A stretch of DNA of 8,419 nucleotides from Halobacteria archaeon (GTDB taxonomy: Archaea; Halobacteriota; Methanoliparia; Methanoliparales; Methanoliparaceae): the NCBI GenBank assembly GCA_013329575.1, contig DUJX01000139.1, forward strand, positions 1 to 8,419, in the 5' to 3' direction. The translations under genes were made by a program, and so were the position numbers. Shown one piece after another: positions 1 to 6,285 of the stretch. Positions within the stretch are counted from its first letter, which is position 1. Every line of letters starts with the position of its first letter. The notes beneath the pieces were generated by a model. The model did not search any database. It was not told the DNA's origin and was given only the letters and a program-made list of their open reading frames with translations.

Positions 1-30
1 ATTTTTGATATAACCGAGTTACCGGGGTAA
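1..30 (+). CDS. Possible C-terminal tail of an upstream gene (partial)
   Basis: Only frame 1 is open from the window edge. It reads IFDITELPG and stops at TAA (28-30), while the other two plus frames stop within the first 12 bases. The stop sits against the GGGGT that could serve as the ribosome site of the next gene, and only four bases separate it from that gene's ATG, as in a tight archaeal operon. Nine codons cannot identify a product, so this is a positional inference. Confidence 0.3.
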   Translation: MFDITELPG

Positions 31-34
31 TCTG

Positions 35-1087
35 ATGAGAGTAGAGAGAAGAGTGTTAAAAAAGGACGAAGGCGAGATAAAACTGATTCCACAGAGCTTG
101 GATGATATATGGCATCTACAGCATATAATCGATAAAGGCGATCTTATATCCTCTTATGCGTGGAGGGATATAAGCAACTCGACGGATAAGATACGACCGG
201 ACAAACAAGAGAAGAAGAAAATTTGGATGGGTATTGAGGTGGAAGAGACAAAGTTTCATAAATTTTCAAACAGGTTAAGGATAACCGGAAAGATACGTAC
301 CGGTACCGATATAGGCCAGTATCAGACTTTTAATATAGAGCCAGGAAGCGAGATAAGTATTTTTAAAGAAAGGTGGAAGAAAGATCAACTGGAACGGATA
401 GACGATGCTGTAAAGGCGTCTAATCAACCAAAGGTTATCATAATTACTATTGAAGAAGGAGAAGCTTCTGTAGGAATTTTAAGGCAGTACGGCATAGATG
501 AATCGTTTAATATATCTTTATCATCCGGAAAATCCGGTGGAGAGAGTAAGAGAACAGAATTTTTTGCAGATTTAGTAAAGCAGACCGTCAATCTTTTTAG
601 TGAGGGGACAAAGATCATAATAGCAGGACCCGGTTTTACGAAGAACGATCTATACAAATATATAAAAGAAAGACATCCACAACTCGTAGATTCGATCATA
701 CTTGAAGATGTATCATCTATAGGCGTTTCAGGATATCAAGAGGTTTTGAGACGGGGTGCTATCGAGAAGATAATCAACGAAGATCGGTTATCCAAAGAGA
801 CGCGATATATAGATATATTGCTGAGAGAGATTGCAACGGACGGGTTAGCCGCATACGGTATGGTCGAGGTTAAAAAAGCCAATGAATTTGGAGCGATCGA
901 TACTCTGCTGATCTTGGATCAATTTCTTAGAGATAAAAGAGATTTAAGCGAGGACATAGACTCTTTTTTAAATGAGGTAGAGGCAAAAGGAGGTAGATTG
1001 ATAATATTCAGTTCGGATTTTGAACCTGGAAAAAAACTGGCCGGTCTGGGCGGAATTGCAGCAATTTTAAGGTACAAGATTTCTTAA
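35..1087 (+). CDS. pelA: mRNA surveillance protein Pelota (Dom34 homologue)
   Basis: A complete archaeal Pelota of 350 residues, the usual family length. Pelota binds the A site of stalled ribosomes in the cytoplasm with aEF1A and ABCE1 and promotes subunit release. The eRF1-like architecture is visible. An N-terminal Sm-like beta domain covers about residues 1-125, with SLDDIWHLQHIIDKGD at 21-36 and KIWMGIEVE at 62-70 as family signatures. The central eRF1-2-type domain runs from about 130 to 260 (VIIITIEEGEASVGIL, then IIIAGPGF at 194-201). The C-terminal eRF1-3-type domain is at about 262-350, ending in the typical GLGGIAAILRY. No GGQ peptide-release motif is present, as expected for Pelota and unlike aRF1. 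The ATG at 35 follows GGGGT at 24-28 and gives the canonical N-terminus. The gene is convergent with the acyl-CoA synthetase gene. Nothing links it to the redox locus further on. Confidence 0.95.
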   Translation: MRVERRVLKKDEGEIKLIPQSLDDIWHLQHIIDKGDLISSYAWRDISNSTDKIRPDKQEKKKIWMGIEVEETKFHKFSNRLRITGKIRTGTDIGQYQTFNIEPGSEISIFKERWKKDQLERIDDAVKASNQPKVIIITIEEGEASVGILRQYGIDESFNISLSSGKSGGESKRTEFFADLVKQTVNLFSEGTKIIIAGPGFTKNDLYKYIKERHPQLVDSIILEDVSSIGVSGYQEVLRRGAIEKIINEDRLSKETRYIDILLREIATDGLAAYGMVEVKKANEFGAIDTLLILDQFLRDKRDLSEDIDSFLNEVEAKGGRLIIFSSDFEPGKKLAGLGGIAAILRYKIS

Positions 1088-1129
1088 TATAGATTACCTT
1101 TTGATATGTCCTCGTTATCTTAATTAACC

Positions 1130-1140
1130 TTTAACTTTTT
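1130..1140 (+). terminator. Possible T-tract terminator of pelA
   Basis: The 61-base gap between the convergent pelA and acdA stops contains a pyrimidine-rich stretch ending in five T (1136-1140) on the pelA sense strand. Archaeal termination often uses T-tracts without a strong hairpin. The tract is short and no convincing hairpin is seen, so support is weak. Confidence 0.25.
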
Positions 1141-1148
1141 AACATAGG

Positions 1149-2624
1149 TTATTCTTCGTTTGAACGGTCTAAATACTCTTTATACTGTACCATTTTAGAT
1201 AAGACATGAGCGGCATCCATCGATGAACTATAAAATGGTATTCCATTCTCTTCAAGATATGTAACGCTCTTAGACTCCAATCTTCTGGATATATTAAGAG
1301 CAACCAATGGCTTTTTGTATTCTTTCAACCCTACAAAATTTTTAACAAACTCTGACTCTGTATCCTCCATAAAATCGATCATACTCTCTGCGTAATGCCT
1401 CGTATCCTCCATCCTATCGAGAACCGTTTTAAATATGGATGTAAACAGCGGAATCATACATACGACCGCATCTATATTATCATCAGTAAGTACAAGCCTA
1501 TTTATCTCTATGAACAGATCCCAACTACCATAGATGCCTGCTGCAGTCATATCGACCGGATTCTGCCTGCTCCAAAATGGGGGTAACAATTTGTTAAGCG
1601 AATCCATCGTTTTTTTAGAGAGGGAGGGTATTTTTAACCCTTCTTTCGCGCATGCATCCGCGGTTAAAACCCCAATACCGCCCCATGCACTGACTATACC
1701 TATATTTCTGCCTTTAGGCAGTGGCAACATATAGAATCCTTTTGCCAGGTTAACTAAGTCGTCCCCATCTATTGCAGTTATTATTCCAGTCTGTTTGAAT
1801 AAAGCGTTATAGACCGATGAAGAACCTGCCATAGATCCTGTATGGGAGCTTGCAGCTTTTGCACCTTCTTCTGTAATACCACCCTTTATTACTATAAACG
1901 GTTTCTTCTCACTAGCTTTTTTTGCTGTATTCAAAAATCTTTTACCATCTCTAAGACCTTCTATAAATGCCAAGATTACCTTCGTATCTTCGTCTTCCGT
2001 AAAGTATTCAATCAAATCTTCAGTATGTATATCAGCTTCGTTACCACTGCTCACGAATTTGCTAAATCCCAATCCTTCAATGGACCCGGTAGCCATTGTA
2101 AGCGAGCCTAACGTTCCACTTTGAGAGACTATAGATATGCCCCCCTCTTTAGGAATGAGCATATTCATCAAGGCATGTAAATGGACTTTAGAGCCCGAAA
2201 TACCCATACAATTCGGTCCTATTATCCGCATTCCACCATTATTTGCGATCCTTACTATCTCTTTCTCCATTTTTCTTCCATCATCGTCTGCCTCTGAAAA
2301 ACCTGCGGATATTATGACTCCAAACTTGACTCTCTTATCGACACAATCTTTTATAACGTCTTTGACATTAAAAGCAGGAACGCATATTATTGCCAGATCT
2401 ACGTTGTACGGAATATCTTTAACATTCTTGTAAGATTTTAAACCGAATATTTCTTCCTCGTTGTGATTTACCGGGTAGAGATGGTTAATGCTGAACCCAC
2501 CAATAATAGTAGTAAGAAATGTCATTCCACCTACTTTTCCAGGATTGTTAGATGCACCGATTATTGCTATCCCCTCTGGGTTAAAAAGAGGGTTTAAATC
2601 CAGATAAGATTTGTCATTATACAT
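1149..2624 (-). CDS. acdA: Acetate/acyl-CoA synthetase (ADP-forming), alpha subunit
   Basis: A CoA-ligase family protein of 491 residues. ADP-forming synthetases convert acyl-CoA + ADP + Pi into acid + CoA + ATP, the main substrate-level ATP step in peptide- and sugar-fermenting archaea. The CoA-binding Rossmann domain starts at IIGASNNPGKVGG (21-33) and includes GPNCMGI (136-142). The ligase domain carries SSHTGSMAGS (259-268), whose H261 fits the conserved phosphohistidine, and NPVDMT at 355-360. The ATP-grasp beta domain is absent: the protein ends after the alpha part, so a separate beta subunit must be encoded outside the window. ATG 2624 gives a normal N-terminus but has no clear Shine-Dalgarno sequence. 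It lies 35 bases downstream of the asd stop, so the gene may be co-transcribed or start from a nearly leaderless message. Acyl specificity (acetyl, branched or aryl) cannot be read from the sequence. Confidence 0.88.
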   Translation of the reverse strand: MYNDKSYLDLNPLFNPEGIAIIGASNNPGKVGGMTFLTTIIGGFSINHLYPVNHNEEEIFGLKSYKNVKDIPYNVDLAIICVPAFNVKDVIKDCVDKRVKFGVIISAGFSEADDDGRKMEKEIVRIANNGGMRIIGPNCMGISGSKVHLHALMNMLIPKEGGISIVSQSGTLGSLTMATGSIEGLGFSKFVSSGNEADIHTEDLIEYFTEDEDTKVILAFIEGLRDGKRFLNTAKKASEKKPFIVIKGGITEEGAKAASSHTGSMAGSSSVYNALFKQTGIITAIDGDDLVNLAKGFYMLPLPKGRNIGIVSAWGGIGVLTADACAKEGLKIPSLSKKTMDSLNKLLPPFWSRQNPVDMTAAGIYGSWDLFIEINRLVLTDDNIDAVVCMIPLFTSIFKTVLDRMEDTRHYAESMIDFMEDTESEFVKNFVGLKEYKKPLVALNISRRLESKSVTYLEENGIPFYSSSMDAAHVLSKMVQYKEYLDRSNEE

Positions 2625-2659
2625 ATATGGTCTGTAAAATTAATCTTAAATTTCTAAAT

Positions 2660-3694
2660 TTAAATATATCCTTCTCTGGCCAATAATTCTCCATTCAAGA
2701 TCGCCGCCCCTGCAGCACCTCTTATTGTGTTATGAGACAATGCTATGTATTTTATTCCGTCAAAATCGTCTCGTACCCTTCCCACCGATACGGTCATACC
2801 TCTTCCTATATTCCTGTCCAACCTTGTTTGTGGTCTATCATCCCTCTCGTGCAAAAAGATTACTTTTTCAGGTTCTGACGGTAAGTCTTTTAATTGCGGA
2901 TCAAACATTAAAAAAGCATTTTTTGCGTCTTTTGCATCTATTTTTTGGTTCGTTGAAACCCATATTGACTCAGTGTGTCCATCTATAACGCCTATCCTAT
3001 GACAGCCGGCACTGACTTTTATCGAGGCGGGTTTTACTCTATCTTTATCCATATTACCCAGCAATTTGAGCGTCTCTGTCTCCATCTTTTCTTCTTCGCC
3101 TTTTATATACGGGATCACGTTATCCAGTATGTCCATCGAAGATACGCCGTCGAATCCTGCACCCGAGACGGCTTGCATGGTCGCCACCCGTACCTCTTCT
3201 ATGCCAAACTTCGTTAAAGGTTTTAGGCTGAGGACCAATCCTATAGTGGAACAGTTCGGGTTGGTTATTATAAACCCGTCCCATCCTCTCTTCTCTTTCT
3301 GAATATCTATCAAAGATATGTGGTCTCTATTTACCTCTGGAATAATCAATGGGACATCTTCCTTCATTCTATTCGCGCTTGCATTACTAGAGACGGCAAC
3401 CCCTTCTTTTGCAAAATTAGCCTCTATTTCTCCGGCTACATCTGATGGCAAGGCTGAAAATACAAGATCGGCATCTATCTTCTTTGGATCCATCGGTAGG
3501 ATCTCGTATTCACCGATCTCTTCTGGTAGTTGCGTATCCAATCTCCACTTCTTCGTGTCCTTATACGTCTTACCAACGTTACGTTCCGATGCGGCTAGGC
3601 CAGTAATCTCAAACCACGGATGGTTATCCAATAACTGGATAAACCTCTGCCCAACGGCACCCGTGGCCCCTAATATGGCGACTTTCTTATTCAT
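2660..3694 (-). CDS. asd: Aspartate-semialdehyde dehydrogenase, archaeal/fungal type
   Basis: A complete 344-residue enzyme. It reduces L-4-aspartyl phosphate with NADPH to aspartate semialdehyde, the branch point to threonine, methionine and lysine. The N-terminal nucleotide-binding loop [10 protein letters not shown] is at 9-18. The catalytic cysteine is C148 in NPNCST (145-150). The catalytic histidine is H240 in IDGHTES, with substrate-binding R233 just before it. The C-terminal [17 protein letters not shown] (322-338) is typical of the family. Sulfolobales use a close relative as malonyl/succinyl-CoA reductase, but nothing here points to carbon fixation and the biosynthetic role is more likely. 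No other amino-acid biosynthesis gene is in the window. The acyl-CoA synthetase gene follows after 35 bases, and the redox pair lies 94 bases upstream on the same strand, separated by an AT-rich spacer. Confidence 0.93.
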   Translation of the reverse strand: MNKKVAILGATGAVGQRFIQLLDNHPWFEITGLAASERNVGKTYKDTKKWRLDTQLPEEIGEYEILPMDPKKIDADLVFSALPSDVAGEIEANFAKEGVAVSSNASANRMKEDVPLIIPEVNRDHISLIDIQKEKRGWDGFIITNPNCSTIGLVLSLKPLTKFGIEEVRVATMQAVSGAGFDGVSSMDILDNVIPYIKGEEEKMETETLKLLGNMDKDRVKPASIKVSAGCHRIGVIDGHTESIWVSTNQKIDAKDAKNAFLMFDPQLKDLPSEPEKVIFLHERDDRPQTRLDRNIGRGMTVSVGRVRDDFDGIKYIALSHNTIRGAAGAAILNGELLAREGYI

Positions 3695-3720
3695 AATTCT
3701 GCTCGTCTTTTTTATAATAT

Positions 3721-3730
3721 CTTATTTAAG
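3721..3730 (-). promoter_or_regulatory. Possible TATA element of asd
   Basis: On the minus strand this reads CTTAAATAAG, about 27 bases upstream of ATG 3694. An archaeal TATA box at that distance would give a transcript starting almost at the start codon. This agrees with the weak Shine-Dalgarno match in front of asd. The 94-base spacer it sits in (3695-3788) is AT-rich throughout, so chance matches are likely. Confidence 0.28.
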
Positions 3731-3788
3731 ATTTTGCATTATTCTTTATTCTGTTATTTTATTGAGCCGTTTAAATGGGACCGTCTAT

Positions 3789-5051
3789 TTAGTTGTTGGA
3801 TATCAATGCAGAAATTCTTGATGCGGCGGCTGATCCCTGAGAAACGCTTAAAGATGTGTCTTTCAATCCTTCTGCACAACCACAGACTAAAACTCCTTTT
3901 TTGCTCGTTTCGATCGGTGATAACCTTGAATTACCAATAAAAAATCCGTAATCGTCCGTTGCTATACCCAATATGTCAGCCAGGCTTTTTGCATCTTTCG
4001 ATGGTAACGATGCCTCGGCTAACACCAACAAATCCAAATCCAACTCGAGACTCTTATCAGTAAAGGTCTCAAAAAACTTGACTTTTATCTTGTTATCGTT
4101 CTTCGATACAATAGCAGGTTTTCCTCTCAAGAAATGAACACCTTTTTCTCTGGCATCTCTATACAGTTCCTCTGTGCCTTTAAACGGAGTTCTTATATCC
4201 ATATAAATCACATAAACGTCCTTGGTTGGATCTTCGTCTTTCAATTCGAGAGCATTTTTTATCGTAAAAGAACAACAGTAGTTGCTACAATATAGGTTAT
4301 AGTTTATGTTTCTGCTACCAACGCATAGTATAAATCCAACTTTTTTTGCCTCAGTGCCATCCGATGGTCTCAGTACCCTGCCTTTTGTCGGTCCGTCCGG
4401 ATCGAGCATCCTAACCAACTGCATCGATGTTATAACATCTTTAACATCTCCAAACCCATAAAGCCCGCTTGGTTTGAATAGATCGTACCCTGTAGCCAGA
4501 ACTATCGTCTTTGTCTTGATCTCCTCATCTTCGTCCGTCATATTCAGATCGATGGCCCCCTCTTCGGCTACCTTGACACATTCGCCACATCTGTCACAGT
4601 GTTCTGCATCTATGGCAAACAATTTTGGAACTGCGTTGGGGTATGGCATATATATCGCTTTTCTATTGTCTAATCCCTCATTATACTCGTTTGGTACCTC
4701 CACAGGACAGACTTCTACACATTTACCAAAAAAGTCACCCATTTTTTTTACGAATCTTGCTTTACGGGTAATCTTTATGATGTAATCTCCAAAATCACCT
4801 GTACATTCTTTAATCTCTGAATTGGTCATCAATTCTATATTTTTATTGTTCAATAATCTATCAGTCTCATCTATTAGACTCTTTTTAGCATCTTCAAATT
4901 TTGGAAAAGTTTTCGTTAGTTTGGATACCTTTCCCCCGATAAAAGGTGTTTTTTCTATCAACCCAACTTTATATCCCATCTCTGCAAGATCTAACGCCGA
5001 TCGTATTCCTGAAACTCCACCACCAACAATCACTGTATCAAATTCTTTCAA
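3789..5051 (-). CDS. Short HdrA-like FAD protein with depleted Fe-S ligands
   Basis: A 420-residue flavoprotein related to heterodisulfide reductase subunit A. HdrA (about 650 residues) is the FAD subunit of electron-bifurcating or electron-confurcating complexes. The Rossmann FAD motif is VIVGGGVSGIRSA (7-19), followed by IGGKVSKLTKTFP (38-50) and VLATGYDLF (184-192). The HdrA-specific cluster motif is intact: C243 in CVGSR, then C255, C259 and C260. By recalled alignment, other ligands are gone. The NDCSxxC stretch after TFP is replaced by KFEDAKK. The first ferredoxin motif keeps only C111 and C115, with G105 and F108 at the lost positions. The second has C152, C155 and C158 but A162. The C-terminal ferredoxin domain of full HdrA is missing. 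The TTG start at 5051 lies one base after the polyferredoxin stop, with AAGGAGG eight bases upstream. No HdrB or HdrC is present, so the acceptor is unknown. Confidence 0.82.
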   Translation of the reverse strand: MKEFDTVIVGGGVSGIRSALDLAEMGYKVGLIEKTPFIGGKVSKLTKTFPKFEDAKKSLIDETDRLLNNKNIELMTNSEIKECTGDFGDYIIKITRKARFVKKMGDFFGKCVEVCPVEVPNEYNEGLDNRKAIYMPYPNAVPKLFAIDAEHCDRCGECVKVAEEGAIDLNMTDEDEEIKTKTIVLATGYDLFKPSGLYGFGDVKDVITSMQLVRMLDPDGPTKGRVLRPSDGTEAKKVGFILCVGSRNINYNLYCSNYCCSFTIKNALELKDEDPTKDVYVIYMDIRTPFKGTEELYRDAREKGVHFLRGKPAIVSKNDNKIKVKFFETFTDKSLELDLDLLVLAEASLPSKDAKSLADILGIATDDYGFFIGNSRLSPIETSKKGVLVCGCAEGLKDTSLSVSQGSAAASRISALISNN

Positions 5052-5052
5052 A

Positions 5053-6111
5053 TCAGATTCCTCCTTCCATCTTTTCTGTATTTTTTATACATTGTTTGAT
5101 CTCCTCTTTTTTATCATCTTGAAACATTGACCTTATAGAACCGACCATCTTGTTGAGACCTCTTACATAAAGCTCCTTCGTATATGATTCGCCATTGGTA
5201 AGCTTGTCTATTGCTCTAATCCATGTTCCAGAATGTCCCAGGCCTGCAAATATCTTCTCTCTTGTAATCGTTATTGCATCCTGCGGGCACGCCTCTTTAC
5301 ATGCTCCACAAATCATACAATAGGACGAATTTACCCGTACAGGGGATCCATATATAGCCTTACACGGGCAGACGTCCATGCAGACTCTACAATCTTCAGT
5401 GCACAACTCATTTTTGATCGATACAGTACCTACATATATGCCTTGTTTGACTATTGCACCATTTGGACAGACTCCTTGGCACCAACCACATGCTATACAT
5501 TTATTTTCGTCAAAATAAAAAGATCTACGATATTTATCCAGTTTGTTAACCTTAACAGACGGATATTCTTCGGCTAATCTTACACATTCATCGTATCCTT
5601 TATTTAATGCGTCATTGAATCGGTCTATTAATTTTTTTGGAGCATCTTCGGGGAGATCGATTGTTATTAACTCATACCGATTATCTTTATCTTCGCCCAG
5701 ATCTATAGCCTTGGTTGGACAAGACATCTCGCATAAGTTACAGATTGGATCACATAAAACATCATTCCAATCAACTTTTCGTATAAATTTTGGAAAATCA
5801 TCTCCTAATACATTTCTACTGACAGTTCCATCTATTTTAAACGTTATTGCGTTAAAATAACATACTTCGGAACAAACTCCACAGAATGCACATTTTTTTT
5901 CATCGATGATGGCGAGTGCATTCTTTTTTAATCGTCCATCCTCTATAACCGCCGGTTTTAACGATATCGCATCTTCCGGACAGACATTAATACATGTACC
6001 GCACCCTTTACATGTTTTTGAGTCTATAATCACCTCGTGTTTACGAAAGTACATCTCCCTTTTAACTATTGACTCGTTGCCTCGTGTAATCTTAATAGGT
6101 TCTCCTCTCAT
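5053..6111 (-). CDS. Polyferredoxin with six [4Fe-4S] motifs
   Basis: A soluble electron carrier of 352 residues with six complete four-cysteine motifs. They are C34/37/40/44, C74/77/80/84, C120/124/127/131, C205/208/211/215, C237/241/244/248 and C265/268/271/275. Motifs three and five begin with a CxxxC spacing, and motif two ends in CY instead of CP. An acidic linker of about 70 residues (135-200) splits them into two groups of three. The last 75 residues hold no cluster motif and resemble nothing I recognise. No signal peptide or membrane segment is seen, so it should be cytoplasmic. ATG 6111 follows AGAGG (6121-6125) by nine bases. It is translationally coupled to the HdrA-like gene and probably wires that flavoprotein to a ferredoxin or hydrogenase pool. 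Methanogen FwdF and MvhB-type polyferredoxins are analogues, but the exact family is not recognised. Confidence 0.85.
   Translation of the reverse strand: MRGEPIKITRGNESIVKREMYFRKHEVIIDSKTCKGCGTCINVCPEDAISLKPAVIEDGRLKKNALAIIDEKKCAFCGVCSEVCYFNAITFKIDGTVSRNVLGDDFPKFIRKVDWNDVLCDPICNLCEMSCPTKAIDLGEDKDNRYELITIDLPEDAPKKLIDRFNDALNKGYDECVRLAEEYPSVKVNKLDKYRRSFYFDENKCIACGWCQGVCPNGAIVKQGIYVGTVSIKNELCTEDCRVCMDVCPCKAIYGSPVRVNSSYCMICGACKEACPQDAITITREKIFAGLGHSGTWIRAIDKLTNGESYTKELYVRGLNKMVGSIRSMFQDDKKEEIKQCIKNTEKMEGGI
5060..5066 (-). promoter_or_regulatory. Ribosome binding site that fixes a TTG start
   Basis: On the minus strand this reads AAGGAGG, inside the last codons of the polyferredoxin gene and eight bases before TTG at 5051. 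It is the best Shine-Dalgarno match in the window and sets the TTG as the start of the HdrA-like protein. The layout (stop TGA, one base, TTG) implies coupled translation of the two proteins. Confidence 0.75.
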
Positions 6112-6285
6112 TATCCATAGCCTCTTTTTACTAGTTCTTATTTTTTTCTTATCCTCTTATATAAAATGTATCATACATGAAGTTATATATAATATTTTTA
6201 CAATGATTAAAAAAAGAAATTTATTTATTATACAAAATTTATCTGCAAGTAAAAAGAAGCATCCATATTGTTAAGAGGTACTTTC
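6112..6285. promoter_or_regulatory. Divergent promoter region between the two redox operons
   Basis: A 174-base, very AT-rich gap between the outward-facing starts at 6111 and 6286. On the minus strand, TTTATATA (6158-6165) lies about 47 bases before the polyferredoxin ATG, fitting a TATA box with a short leader. On the plus strand, TTTATTTA (6220-6227) is preceded by a purine-rich BRE-like run (6208-6219), fitting a start near 6250. Between them is the perfect palindrome TTATATATAA (6183-6192), which could serve either direction. No other operator or hairpin is convincing. Positions are read by eye in a region where AT-rich matches arise easily. Confidence 0.5.
6275..6279 (+). promoter_or_regulatory. 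Ribosome binding site of the AOR-like gene
   Basis: GAGGT six bases before ATG 6286 selects that ATG. The longer reading from TTG at 6268 has no ribosome site upstream and would place this one inside the coding sequence. Confidence 0.7.

Noticed and set aside
3741..3788. A hairpin or terminator downstream of the HdrA-like gene
   Set aside because: No stem of useful length could be paired, and no T-run lies on the minus-strand sense side.
3318..3821. A 167-residue plus-strand open frame with hydrophobic stretches that could pass for a membrane protein
   Set aside because: It is antisense to most of the N-terminal half of asd, whose motifs and length are canonical, and it has no ribosome site or recognisable domain.
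3789..5051. The HdrA-like gene as a truncated pseudogene
   Set aside because: It has no internal stop or frameshift, a strong coupled ribosome site, a complete flavin fold and a normal C-terminal segment ending in the family's SVSQGSAAASR region. Loss of the C-terminal ferredoxin domain alone is common among short HdrA-like proteins.
5906..6274. A 122-residue plus-strand open frame running across the divergent spacer
   Set aside because: It is antisense to the first cluster motifs of the polyferredoxin. Its end is translated from AT-rich promoter DNA and it resembles no protein.
6268..6285. An earlier TTG start for the AOR-like protein, adding six residues
   Set aside because: The only good ribosome site, GAGGT at 6275-6279, lies inside this extension and is well spaced for ATG 6286.
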